Below are positions 6,018-13,381 of a DNA stretch of 21,449 nt, piece by piece (position 1 is the first letter of the stretch; every line of letters begins with the position of its first letter). Position numbers and translations under genes: made by a program. The notes beneath the pieces are model-generated. The model did not search any database, was not told the DNA's origin, and saw nothing but the letters and a program-made list of their open reading frames with translations. This DNA is from a virus, in the IMG/VR virus record IMGVR_UViG_3300050821_016070, positions 1 through 21,449 of that record. One strand, written 5' to 3'.

Positions 6018-6806
6018 ATGCCAAGCCGGATAAATTATACTAAAGCTCTCATCAATCTTATCGCAGGCTGCATCTTCGATGGCCTTACAGACGAAGAAAC
6101 CGCTCTCCTGGCCGGTATTTCTTCCAAAACTATTACCAGGATCAGACAAGGCGATGAGTGTCCTTCAATCAAGGTGGCTACGCTCGAACGTAAACGTCAT
6201 TATATTCGCCTGATTCGCGACTCCAACGAAGGCGGAAATCATTGGCAAAGGATAGCTTGGTTCCTCGAAAGACGTTACCCGAAAGAGTTCGCTAAACCCG
6301 AAGTCCAACTGCAAATCACCGATGCCAGCACCACCAATAACACCATCGTTATCACCGCCGAACAGGCTCAGGGCTTGCGTTCCCGTTCTAGTGCTATCGA
6401 ATCCGAACTAGCAACTCTAACCCCACCAAACAAGCGTAATAGTCAAGTTAATGACAAGCTATTAGATGTTAGCGAGGGAGACTTACGCCTTGCTAAGGCG
6501 TCTAAGAAAGAGCAAGAGCTTAAACCAGAGCTTGATAAGCCTAGCAAGTCTTCTCCTAGCACTATCAACCCGCCTGCCCCCGCCCACCCGCCTACCCGTA
6601 CCCCCGCGGATTCTCAGTCTCCAAAAACTCCCGCCCTCCCACAAAAATCTCAACTTTCAGGCGATTCTAGTAATTCTAGCTTGCCCAAAAGCCCGAAAGT
6701 AATTAAAAGAGGGAGTAAGAACGGCGGTCTTGCCAGTCCAGGCTGTGCGCCGAAGCGGCGCAATTATAATGTCAAGGGCAAATCCGTCAAGCAAATTCGT
6801 ACCTGA
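6018..6806 (+). CDS. Terminase small subunit (candidate)
   Basis: A 262-residue protein in two parts. The first 105 residues hold a helix-turn-helix (TDEETALLAGISSKTITRIR, about 24-43) and the segment HWQRIAWFLERRYPKEFAKP, closely like the WxxxAWxLERRxPxxF block of many phage small terminase subunits. The rest is low-complexity, rich in Ser, Pro and Lys, ending in a basic tail (KRRNYNVKGKSVKQI). Small terminases recognise the packaging site and hand it to the large subunit encoded about 500 bases downstream, which supports the call. The long Pro/Ser linker is unusual. The start ATG has no strong ribosome site. Packaging sites often lie in or near this gene; the C-rich run around 6570-6607 is noted only as an unusual composition. 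Confidence 0.7.
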   Translation: MPSRINYTKALINLIAGCIFDGLTDEETALLAGISSKTITRIRQGDECPSIKVATLERKRHYIRLIRDSNEGGNHWQRIAWFLERRYPKEFAKPEVQLQITDASTTNNTIVITAEQAQGLRSRSSAIESELATLTPPNKRNSQVNDKLLDVSEGDLRLAKASKKEQELKPELDKPSKSSPSTINPPAPAHPPTRTPADSQSPKTPALPQKSQLSGDSSNSSLPKSPKVIKRGSKNGGLASPGCAPKRRNYNVKGKSVKQIRT

Positions 6807-6829
6807 CAGTCGAATAATCCTAGAAATAG

Positions 6830-7024
6830 ATGGCAATGGCGATAAAACGGATCATTCAGGGACACCCCCCTGAGGCAAAAAAGCAGATTAAGGTCACTGA
6901 TTTTCAGGTGGTGACTCATCAGAATTTGAATGGGTACGAGAATGTCTTGATTTATGCGCTTGGGGAAGACGGGGTGGTCCGTGAATATGCCGATGGAAGG
7001 TGGACACCGTTCCCGATTCGATGA
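6830..7024 (+). CDS. Hypothetical protein, 64 residues
   Basis: Not recognised. A compact strand-rich protein (IKVTDFQVVTHQNLNGYENV, LIYALGEDGVVREYADGRW) with the look of a small beta-barrel. Two ATGs (6830 and 6836) could start it; no good ribosome site helps to choose. It overlaps the next gene by ATGA at 7021-7024. Its place between the two terminase genes suggests a packaging accessory, which is inference only. Confidence 0.6.
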   Translation: MAMAIKRIIQGHPPEAKKQIKVTDFQVVTHQNLNGYENVLIYALGEDGVVREYADGRWTPFPIR

Positions 7025-7335
7025 AGAAGAAAGAACTCGAGCAGCGGCTGGAATTGATGGCCGCTAAGATCGATCAGGTGCCGCAGGAGAACTGGGGTGC
7101 CATCGTCGAGAAGTTCAGGGAACTGGAAGCTAAGATTGGGAGGATCGAATCTCTGGAGCGTAACCATGGGTTCTTGGATACCAAAGTGTTTTCCTTAAAG
7201 GAAGAGCTATCGGGTTTTGACCGGAAACTAGACAATTTCAAGATCCGTCTGAGCACCCTGGAACGGCGCTTTAAAGAGGGCAAACCGTTGGTCGAAGTTT
7301 TTAAGGAAGAAGATGTCAAGAAAAGTCATCGATGA
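7021..7335 (+). CDS. Coiled-coil protein between terminase genes, 104 residues
   Basis: The start at 7021 is chosen because it forms an ATGA overlap with the previous gene; an in-frame GTG at 7000 is less likely. The protein is almost wholly charged heptad-like helix (KKKELEQRLELMAAKIDQV, EKFRELEAKIGRIESLE, KLDNFKIRLSTLERRFKEG). It should form a coiled coil or helical bundle. It overlaps the TerL gene by 23 bases, so the proteins are likely made together, and it may bridge terminase subunits. No family recognised. Confidence 0.65.
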   Translation: MKKKELEQRLELMAAKIDQVPQENWGAIVEKFRELEAKIGRIESLERNHGFLDTKVFSLKEELSGFDRKLDNFKIRLSTLERRFKEGKPLVEVFKEEDVKKSHR

Positions 7336-8749
7336 CGTCCTGGCTTTTGCTGAGGTAGGGCTGGAGACGCCCCTTTATCATTGGCAACATAAGATCCTGG
7401 CCGCCATCGATAAATGGTCGCTCTCAGATCGGATCAAGATCGCGGTCTCAGCACCGAATGGAGCAGGTAAATCCGAACGAGTAGTTGGGGTGGCCATCTT
7501 GCGTTGGCTGAACCGTTTTCCTCGGGGGCGAGTGATCCTGACCTCTGCCGATGCTAAACAGATCGATTTCCAGATCATGCCCGCAGTCCGTAAACATGCC
7601 AGCAGATTTCCGGCCTGGGAATTCTTGGGGCGGACCGTGAAAACTCATGATAACGGGTTCTTCCTCAGCTTCACTACCGATGAACCGGCTCGGGCCGAAG
7701 GTCATCATAAGAGTCAAGGCAGCCCGCTCCTGATCATTATCGATGAAGCTAAGTCGGTCGAGAACGAGATTTTTCAGGCTTTTGATCGGTGTACTTATAA
7801 TGTCGAGCTCCTGATCTCTTCCCCAGGCCTGAAGACCGGACGGTTCTATGATGCTTTTACCACTCATCGGGAACAGTTTCTCCTGGTTCAACAGGTCGGT
7901 CTGACCGATTGCCCGCATATTTCGGAGGAACGAATTCGGGATGTCATCGAGACTTACGGTGAGAAAGCCCCCTTTGTCCGCTCCACTATTTACGGGGAGT
8001 TCATGGCCGAAGATGAAGCCACCCCGATGGCGGTCAATTACGAGAAGTTGATCACCTTGATCGAGAACCCGCCAGGAGCGATGATCAGCCGCCATGACTA
8101 TAGCGCTTTCTGCGATTTTGCGGCTGGGGGTGATGAGAACGTTCTTGCTATACGATCCGGCAACAAACTCCTTGAGCTTATCGCTTGGCGAGAACGAGAT
8201 ACTACCGCTTCGGTGGGACGATTTATTATTGAATTCCGTAAACATCATCTGCGCGCCGAACAGATCTGGGGAGATGCCGGAGGCATGGGCACCCCTATGT
8301 GTGACATGTTAGCGGATGCCGGATGGGCGATTAATCGCTTTGATTTCGGGGCACGAGCCTCCAATTCCGCTGTCTATTATAATAGAGGGATGGAAATCTG
8401 GGGGAAACTCTCCCGGATGATCGAGAAAGGCGAAGTGGTCCTGATCAATGATCCGACTCTGATCTCTCAGCTGACCACCAGGAAAATCTTCTACGATCTT
8501 AAAGGCCGGGTCCGGCTGGAGTCGAAGGACGATTTACGGGCCAGAGGAGTCAAATCTCCAGACCGGGCCGATGCGGTCGCCGGTGCCTTCTCTCTCGGGT
8601 CACCAACCTTCGCCAAGTTCGTTAAACGGACCGATGACCCCTGGGAACAGCTCGATCAATATTATGATGGCCTGGATCGGGAAGGGTCTTTCGGGGATTC
8701 CAAAGAAGTCGCTCTCCTGAAAAAGATTGGCGGATTCGCCGGAGAATGA
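7313..8749 (+). CDS. terL: Terminase large subunit
   Basis: A 478-residue packaging motor with ATPase and nuclease domains. The ATPase has an adenine-binding WQHKIL (24-29), Walker A APNGAGKS (47-54), Walker B LLIIIDEA (139-146) with the catalytic Glu, and a coupling segment ELLISSPG (165-172). The RNase H-like nuclease shows the three acidic stations CDFAAGGDEN (Asp268), WGDAGG (Asp321) and SPDRADAVAG (Asp417/Asp420). It pumps DNA into the prohead with ATP and cuts concatemers, acting with the portal. Length and motifs are complete. The ATG at 7313 has AAGGAAGA just upstream and lies inside the preceding gene. The call is firm. Confidence 0.93.
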   Translation: MSRKVIDDVLAFAEVGLETPLYHWQHKILAAIDKWSLSDRIKIAVSAPNGAGKSERVVGVAILRWLNRFPRGRVILTSADAKQIDFQIMPAVRKHASRFPAWEFLGRTVKTHDNGFFLSFTTDEPARAEGHHKSQGSPLLIIIDEAKSVENEIFQAFDRCTYNVELLISSPGLKTGRFYDAFTTHREQFLLVQQVGLTDCPHISEERIRDVIETYGEKAPFVRSTIYGEFMAEDEATPMAVNYEKLITLIENPPGAMISRHDYSAFCDFAAGGDENVLAIRSGNKLLELIAWRERDTTASVGRFIIEFRKHHLRAEQIWGDAGGMGTPMCDMLADAGWAINRFDFGARASNSAVYYNRGMEIWGKLSRMIEKGEVVLINDPTLISQLTTRKIFYDLKGRVRLESKDDLRARGVKSPDRADAVAGAFSLGSPTFAKFVKRTDDPWEQLDQYYDGLDREGSFGDSKEVALLKKIGGFAGE

Positions 8750-8943
8750 AGATGGATACCCCTGAGGCCGCCCTGGAAAGCCTGATCACTGTTGAACAGA
8801 GAGTTTTAGCTGGAACTTCCTGGCTCCAGGGATTCCTCGATGGACGCGAAGAAGGGTTCAAGATCGGATTAAAGCTCGGGCTCCTGGCCGCTACTCAGGA
8901 ACTGGAACACCTGATTAAAGAGCATGCTAGCGCTCCTCGATGA
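8746..8943 (+). CDS. Hypothetical helical protein, 65 residues
   Basis: Not recognised. It overlaps terL by ATGA; a second ATG at 8752 is an alternative start. It is helical, with VEQRVLAGTSWLQGFLDGREEGFKIGLKLGLLAATQE and a charged end, which may pack as a small helical dimer. Likely translated with terL. It contains one GCTAGC palindrome at its 3' end and one CCTGAGGC octamer at its start. Confidence 0.6.
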   Translation: MKMDTPEAALESLITVEQRVLAGTSWLQGFLDGREEGFKIGLKLGLLAATQELEHLIKEHASAPR

Positions 8944-9115
8944 CGGCCCGATGGAAGGCGCTACCTACGAGGTGCCTGATTACATCCCGATGCTCAGGGT
9001 GATCGTCGAGAGCCTGATTCAGCCGGGGATGGAAGAAGAAGATGCACCGGTCGCCGTCTATCGCTTGACCTGGCGCGGTACCCGTTTCGTTTATACCTTC
9101 TGGCGGATGGATTAG
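8924..9115 (+). CDS. Small phage protein, 63 residues
   Basis: The gene overlaps the previous one by 20 bases. The sequence LLDDGPMEGATYEVPD at the start and VYRLTWRGTRFVYTFWRMD at the end match a common layout of small phage proteins (GGPxDGxTYEVP ... Y...G...FVY) whose function is unknown to me. It is strand-rich and soluble. The ATG at 8924 has AAAGAG a few bases upstream. It is the last gene before the minus-strand island. Confidence 0.65.
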   Translation: MLALLDDGPMEGATYEVPDYIPMLRVIVESLIQPGMEEEDAPVAVYRLTWRGTRFVYTFWRMD

Positions 9116-9138
9116 CCCGTCGTTCCACGCCCCGATTT

Positions 9139-9155
9139 CTGTAACGCTGTTACAG
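9139..9155. repeat. Perfect inverted repeat CTGTAAC-GCT-GTTACAG
   Basis: Seven-base perfect arms (9139-9145 and 9149-9155) around a three-base spacer, in the gap between convergent genes ending at 9115 (+) and 9236 (-). It has the form of a small operator. No T-run follows closely on either strand, so a terminator role is weak. Confidence 0.5.
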
Positions 9156-9193
9156 GGAACGGACAAAAGATTTTCCCTCTTTGTTCAATCTTG
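9154..9193. repeat. Imperfect direct repeat, copy A (partner 9800-9839)
   Basis: AGGGAAC-G-G-A-CAAA at 9154-9167 and TTGTTCAATCTTG ending at 9193 recur at 9800-9813 and ending at 9839 with the same internal spacing of 28 bases. By eye 26 of 40 positions match, with the last 12 identical. The two copies flank the lone minus-strand gene. Confidence 0.55.
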
Positions 9194-9235
9194 ACCGCGA
9201 GAAATGTCAGGATTGCTCGAGTGGAACATTCAACG

Positions 9236-9796
9236 TCATTGACTGCCATCCGCTGTCAAAGCATCCACCAGCCATTGAGCAAATCTGACCGGTGTACCGT
9301 CCCTCTCCGTTTTGCTCAGCCTTTGCATATCGGGATGTCTGACCTCGTGTCCCAAGGGACCGCGAACTATCGGATCGCCTAGAACAAACGGAATCTCAGG
9401 CAGCGATTTGATGCCGCAGATATAAAGCCAGGTAGCTTTCTGGGCTTTGTGCCCAAACCATTGCTGATAAAGAGCAATCGAGAATCCGTATTTGTCACCG
9501 GTTCCAGGCTTAGGTAATCCAGCTTTATTCCAGAGCAGAGAACAGGCCGGGTGTTCAAGAATGCCGCCTTCCTTGCGGACCTGATCAACTGACCATAGCG
9601 CAAGGTTTCGTTCTTGGAGCGGCGCAGTAGATAAATGACGCAACCATTTACTCCAGAGCCGACATGGCGGATGGAAGATTCCACGGTTGCCACCCGGCCA
9701 GTTGAGAGCGTTACGCTCCTCGTCCCACACGTCCAGACCTGGGATAGTCTTGTAAATCGAGTCGCGAGCAGCAAACAGGACTGAAACCAACGGCAT
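9236..9796 (-). CDS. Conserved phage protein with PPCR motif, 186 residues
   Basis: I recognise this as a phage family that runs SVLFAARDSIYKTIPGLDVW (N-terminal), WPGGNRGIFHPPCRLWSKWLR, LALWSVDQVRKEGGILEHPACSLLW, then GFSIALYQQWFGHKAQKATWLY and a closing helix RFAQWLVDAL. Length and motif order are complete. The HPPCR and LEHP blocks recall the catalytic PC loop and ENV-type region of C5 DNA methyltransferases, but other methyltransferase motifs are absent, so an enzymatic role is not claimed. It is the only minus-strand gene between packaging and head genes, lies inside diverged direct repeats, and looks like an inserted extra gene (moron). No clear ribosome site precedes the ATG at 9796. 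Confidence 0.75.
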   Translation of the reverse strand: MPLVSVLFAARDSIYKTIPGLDVWDEERNALNWPGGNRGIFHPPCRLWSKWLRHLSTAPLQERNLALWSVDQVRKEGGILEHPACSLLWNKAGLPKPGTGDKYGFSIALYQQWFGHKAQKATWLYICGIKSLPEIPFVLGDPIVRGPLGHEVRHPDMQRLSKTERDGTPVRFAQWLVDALTADGSQ

Positions 9797-9799
9797 TGG

Positions 9800-9839
9800 A
9801 GGGAACAGTCAAAGCAAAAGAGCCAAATGTTCAATCTTG
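9800..9839. repeat. Imperfect direct repeat, copy B (partner 9154-9193)
   Basis: Second copy of the split repeat, exactly 646 bases from copy A, starting four bases upstream of the start codon of the minus-strand gene. The right-hand 12 bases TGTTCAATCTTG are identical to copy A. Confidence 0.55.
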
Positions 9840-9864
9840 GCGCAAATTGAGATAAAAGACTCAA

Positions 9865-9905
9865 CCCCGGACATCCTCACACGAGGAGCCGGGGCACAGG
9901 TTTTT
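9865..9905 (+). terminator. Terminator-like hairpin before structural operon
   Basis: CCCCGG (9865-9870) pairs with CCGGGG (9889-9894) and CCTC (9875-9878) with GAGG (9883-9886), with an ACAC loop; CACAGG then TTTTT (9901-9905) follows on the plus strand. The six-base gap before the Ts makes it less than ideal. It could stop packaging-gene transcripts before the capsid operon promoter. Confidence 0.4.
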
Positions 9906-9961
9906 CCACGTTTAGAGACAGTCACCAACGATTATTCGGAGCATTCTCCATTTAATTGTTG

Positions 9962-9993
9962 TTGAGCAAATGTATCACGTCTGATACAAATGC
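9962..9993 (+). promoter_or_regulatory. Palindromic operator with overlapping promoter-like boxes
   Basis: GCAAATGTATCA (9966-9977) and TGATACAAATGC (9982-9993) form inverted arms, 10 of 12 pairs matching (inner TGTATCA/TGATACA perfect), around CGTC. TTGAGC (9962-9967) and TACAAA (9985-9990), 17 bases apart, could be -35 and -10 boxes, so a bound repressor would block them. It lies about 40 bases before the first structural gene. The gene-free stretch 9797-10030 (234 bases) otherwise holds only the repeat and hairpin listed. Confidence 0.5.
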
Positions 9994-10030
9994 TTGACTT
10001 TTTTTGATTACCAGTCATCAACTTTAGGGC

Positions 10031-10414
10031 ATGGATGTCCCTCCCGCTCCTGCGCCCAAGGCGGAATTTGTCCCCACTCCCGCCACCACTCTCGATGAAC
10101 TGGTTAAAAACGCTTTCTTCGTAGCTGCCGGAATCGATGCGCCGGTTGTCGAGGTCGTTAATCCGCACGCCATCAATCTCCATTATCCAGCCGACGGCAG
10201 TCTGGCCACCGTCCGGATCGAAGCGCGGCCAGGTGCCTGGGGCGGGATCGGGATCAAAGCCGTTTCACCGGAACAGGAAGAGGCGATGAACGCTCATTAC
10301 GACGCCCAGAAAGCCGCCGCCGAAGCGCCGCCACCGGTTGAGCCGCCGATCGAAGATCCGTTGAGACAGGAAAACCCGAATCCGAACCCGGTTTACGAGG
10401 TCCAACGGCAATGA
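10031..10414 (+). CDS. Hypothetical protein at head of structural operon, 127 residues
   Basis: Not recognised. A proline-rich start (MDVPPAPAPKAEFVPTPATT) and a proline-rich tail frame a folded core of about 60 residues (LDELVKNAFFVAAGIDAPVV, then LHYPADGSLATVRIEARPG). The start follows TTTAGGGC. It overlaps the next gene by ATGA. The core faintly resembles that of the next protein (L..NAF/SF ... VNP ... AD ... ARP), so they might be diverged duplicates, but this is too weak to call. First gene after the operator-like palindrome. Confidence 0.6.
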   Translation: MDVPPAPAPKAEFVPTPATTLDELVKNAFFVAAGIDAPVVEVVNPHAINLHYPADGSLATVRIEARPGAWGGIGIKAVSPEQEEAMNAHYDAQKAAAEAPPPVEPPIEDPLRQENPNPNPVYEVQRQ

Positions 10415-10704
10415 GCGCACCGTTTAATCCAATTGCCGGTGTTAATCCCACAGCGGGCGAAGACCCGCCACCACAGGAATTGACCTGGGATTCGACGATT
10501 AAAGACCTGTTTCAGAACAGCTTTAATTTCAGCGATGACCTGATCGACGCCGTTAATCCGCCGCGGTTCATTCGGATGTATGCCGACCGCTGGCAGATCA
10601 ACTGGCAGCTCTCCGGTATTCCTGACCCTGAGGCGCAGACTGTGGTCGATGTCTTCATCAGTGCCCGCCCGGTCGCTCCTGCTAGCATCACCGTCAGGAT
10701 TTAA
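10411..10704 (+). CDS. Hypothetical protein, 97 residues
   Basis: Not recognised. Starts at an ATGA overlap. The N-terminus is proline-rich; the rest is a compact fold with IKDLFQNSFNFSDDLIDAVN, then WQINWQLSGIPDP and strands TVVDVFISARP / SITVRI. It is followed four bases later by another small gene with AGGA before it. Its position before the portal gene suggests a head or head-completion accessory, which is inference from order only. Confidence 0.6.
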   Translation: MSAPFNPIAGVNPTAGEDPPPQELTWDSTIKDLFQNSFNFSDDLIDAVNPPRFIRMYADRWQINWQLSGIPDPEAQTVVDVFISARPVAPASITVRI

Positions 10705-10708
10705 GATT

Positions 10709-10963
10709 ATGGCCTTAGCAACCGCACTCTCCCGCCCGGCGTATATCGAGCCGCCCAACACCCTCTTTAACTGCAAACTCTTGAGCGATACCGGGGCCAC
10801 TGTCGGGTTGACCATCACTCTGACCACGCCCGCCTTGAACGGTTCCAAAGTGGTTACCGCGAAGATTGTCTACAATCTGCCCAATGGCCGGGTGCGTTGT
10901 ATGCCGGTCACCATTCCGCCCAGCGGGATCCAGCTGTTACCCAAAGGCACCAGTGTCGTTTAA
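10709..10963 (+). CDS. Small strand-rich protein upstream of portal, 84 residues
   Basis: The ATG at 10709 follows the previous stop (TAA, 10702-10704) and has AGGA about nine bases before; an open frame back to 10580 is ignored as overlap. The protein is predicted all-beta (CKLLSDTGATVGLTITLTTP, SKVVTAKIVYNLPNGRVRCM, VTIPPSGIQLLPKGT). Not recognised. A small capsid accessory is plausible from position and composition. Confidence 0.6.
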   Translation: MALATALSRPAYIEPPNTLFNCKLLSDTGATVGLTITLTTPALNGSKVVTAKIVYNLPNGRVRCMPVTIPPSGIQLLPKGTSVV

Positions 10964-10977
10964 GGAAAGACTGCACC

Positions 10978-12999
10978 GTGTCTGATGATTCTTCCAACTA
11001 CGACAACGAACTCTATGGGAAGATATTGAAGGATTTAGAGGACCGTTCCGATTGGGAAGGTCGCCAGATCCTCTGGGGTAAAATGCGCAGGCACGGAGTG
11101 CGCCGGAGCCGTAAACCCTGGTCCGGAGCCGCGGACATGCACGTGCCTCTGGGCGACACCATCATCTCCAAGTTAAAAGCGTACTATATGCAGTGGGTCT
11201 TCGGCCCGGAACTGCTGGCCTCCTTCTATTCGATGGAGACCCAAGGCGATTCTTATACCGATTCGGTTGCTCAATGGTTCGATTATCAGGTCCGGGAATG
11301 CAGCAACTTCACCCGAAGCGCAATGTGCGCGATGGATTCTACCCTCCAAAACGGGGTCGGCTTGATCAAGACCTATTGGGACGGAGCCAAGAACCGGCTG
11401 GGGTTTGCCAGTATCCATCCTTATTTTGTTATTACCCCGCCTTGGACCACCACTTTACAGGAAGCGGATCGGGTCACTCACGTGATGCACATGTCGGAAG
11501 CCGATTATCGCCGGTCCGGCGCTGATTGCGGGTACAACATGGACGATGATTTTATCGATTCCATCAAGGGTGAAGGGAAACCGGACAATAAATATCGGGA
11601 AAGCCAGTATCACGCCGAAGGGTTGAGTTATACCCGGCTGAAAGATCTGATCATCCTTTGGGAAGTCTATAATAAGCTGGAAGACGGCAACATTGAGGTC
11701 CAGACCTTCAGCCCGCTAGCGCCGGATGAACCGGCCCGTCAGACTTTCAAGCTGCCTTACGATCATCGGCAATGTCCGATCTGCGCGCTCCCTTATGAAT
11801 GGCTGGACGAGATGTATTACTCCAGCCGCGGGGTGATGGAGCAAGTCCAGATGTTCGAAGCCAGTGCCACAAAAATGTGGAACGAGAAGCTCGATTACAT
11901 GAGCATAGCTAACCGGCCAGTTCTCAGTTCTCAGGGAGGATCGGTCAATGCCCAGAATATCAGATGGGAACCGGGCGCAGTTTATGATGCCATCCTCCAA
12001 CTTGTTCAACAGCCCCCGCCGCCAGTGGACTTCGATAAGGAAGTCCAGAACAACAAAAGCCTGGCAGAGCAGAGGGTTGGGATACCGGATTTTGGAATTG
12101 GCCAAGCGAACACTCAAGACAAGAGCAGAACGGCTACCGAAGTAAATTCGATCACTACCGTGATGCAGCAGAGTAACGATCTGCGGGCCAGGATCTCTAA
12201 GGACGCCATCACCACGGTTTACGAGCAGGCCTGGTCAATCTTGAGGCAATACAAAAAGGCTTCCCTCGATTATTTCTGGCGAAAGCGGCGGATCACTCTC
12301 CCGGATGCCGCGCTCGACAATAAGTATATCTTGAAGCCCAACGGGTCCGTAGACGGCTATTCCAAGGATAAAGAAGTCCAGAAACTGATGCAGTTACGGC
12401 AACTGGCTCAAGGCAGTCCCTGGATCGTGGTCCCCGAAATTGATAGGAAAATCATCGAGTTAATGGACTCAAGCTGGATCGTCGATCTTTATCAGCCGCC
12501 GCCGCTGGTCACCAATTATCAGCAGGAAGAACAGGCCATCGAGACCGCGGTGATGGCCGATGGGTTTGTGCCTCAGGCTGAAGTGGATGATGATCACGTG
12601 ATCCATTGCCAGATGCTGGAAGGCTATATCCAGTTCAGTCAGCAACAGGGCAAACCGGTACCTCCGGATATGATGGGCCGCCTGATGCAGCACGGAATGC
12701 AGCACGTCACTCTGGCTCGGCAAGATCCTAATTATATGCGGGCTCATGGGCAAGACATTGAGCAGTTTGCCAAGAAATTTCAGACTACCGTCAACCAGAT
12801 TCAGCAACAGCAACAGCAACAACAGGTGGCAGCTCAGAAAGCCGCCACCACCATGGGCAACCTTCGTAATCCGGGTAAACCGCCAACTATGCCTGGCGGG
12901 CCAGGACCGGCTCCGGCACCGCCGATGGTTCCGGCTTTGCCGACGCCCGGCGCTAACGGCGGACCGCCTAACCCGCAAAATAACGGAGGACCGCAATGA
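10978..12999 (+). CDS. Portal protein
   Basis: The dodecameric portal forms the DNA gate at one head vertex and docks the terminase and tail. The GTG at 10978 is chosen: it follows TAAGGAAAGA and avoids overlapping the gene ending at 10963, although the frame is open back to 10897. The 673-residue protein has the portal signature RKPWSGAADMHVPLGDTI near residues 45-61. It also has a mid-region ANRPVLSSQGGSVNAQNIRW and the helix RTATEVNSITTVMQQSNDLR seen in large podovirus portals. The C-terminus has a glutamine run (about 12797-12825) and then a Pro/Gly-rich tail. It is a large portal, consistent with a P22-like or related type with a long C-terminal helix. The call is firm; the subtype is not. 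Confidence 0.87.
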   Translation: MSDDSSNYDNELYGKILKDLEDRSDWEGRQILWGKMRRHGVRRSRKPWSGAADMHVPLGDTIISKLKAYYMQWVFGPELLASFYSMETQGDSYTDSVAQWFDYQVRECSNFTRSAMCAMDSTLQNGVGLIKTYWDGAKNRLGFASIHPYFVITPPWTTTLQEADRVTHVMHMSEADYRRSGADCGYNMDDDFIDSIKGEGKPDNKYRESQYHAEGLSYTRLKDLIILWEVYNKLEDGNIEVQTFSPLAPDEPARQTFKLPYDHRQCPICALPYEWLDEMYYSSRGVMEQVQMFEASATKMWNEKLDYMSIANRPVLSSQGGSVNAQNIRWEPGAVYDAILQLVQQPPPPVDFDKEVQNNKSLAEQRVGIPDFGIGQANTQDKSRTATEVNSITTVMQQSNDLRARISKDAITTVYEQAWSILRQYKKASLDYFWRKRRITLPDAALDNKYILKPNGSVDGYSKDKEVQKLMQLRQLAQGSPWIVVPEIDRKIIELMDSSWIVDLYQPPPLVTNYQQEEQAIETAVMADGFVPQAEVDDDHVIHCQMLEGYIQFSQQQGKPVPPDMMGRLMQHGMQHVTLARQDPNYMRAHGQDIEQFAKKFQTTVNQIQQQQQQQQVAAQKAATTMGNLRNPGKPPTMPGGPGPAPAPPMVPALPTPGANGGPPNPQNNGGPQ

Positions 13000-13373
13000 A
13001 GAAATTCATTCAAGCGATGGTCTGGCGGCTGATCTCTATCCCTTTTCAACGCGCCGTTCACTGGACCAGTGATGACGCTAAATCTTTCGAGGTTTTTACC
13101 CGGTCATTGACTGGGCAGAAACTTTTCGAACTCCTGCGGCAGACCGTTGCCACCAACACGTTCCAAGCCGTTTACCACGATAAGGTGAGCGCTAACGCCA
13201 GGGCACGGGGGATGCAGGATTTATTGGCCGTACTCCACCGTCTCCGTAGTTTTCCGCCCGACGCGGAGAGCGAATATACGGACGAGGATGTCGAGCCGCT
13301 ACCGTCGCAGAAACCTTCGATTGATGGCCGGAGGTTTGGTTTAAGCGGCGGAAATTCAGCCATCAGAAATTAG
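12996..13373 (+). CDS. Small head-region protein, 125 residues
   Basis: The gene overlaps the portal gene by ATGA. The core (WTSDDAKSFEVFTRSLTGQKL, FELLRQTVATNTFQAV, ANARARGMQDLLAVLHRL) matches the look of small helical proteins commonly found between portal and scaffold in podoviruses. A disordered acidic tail follows. Exact function is unknown; a portal-associated or scaffold-associated role is inferred from position. Confidence 0.65.
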   Translation: MKKFIQAMVWRLISIPFQRAVHWTSDDAKSFEVFTRSLTGQKLFELLRQTVATNTFQAVYHDKVSANARARGMQDLLAVLHRLRSFPPDAESEYTDEDVEPLPSQKPSIDGRRFGLSGGNSAIRN

Positions 13374-13381
13374 TACTGGAA

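Noticed and set aside
7448-8248. 266-codon minus-strand open frame opposite terL
   Set aside because: Lies entirely within the confirmed terminase frame; no recognisable domain.
10031-10704. Possible tandem duplication of the two small genes
   Set aside because: The shared pattern (L..NAF/SF ... VNP ... ARP) is too short and gapped to separate from chance by eye.
12592-12603. GATCACGTGATC palindrome in the portal gene, considered as a second parS site
   Set aside because: Only the central CACGTG matches parS; the outer bases differ, so it is not a ParB site by pattern.
12797-12825. CAG/CAA repeat tract in the portal gene
   Set aside because: Encodes an ordinary glutamine linker in frame; no sign of a regulatory repeat.
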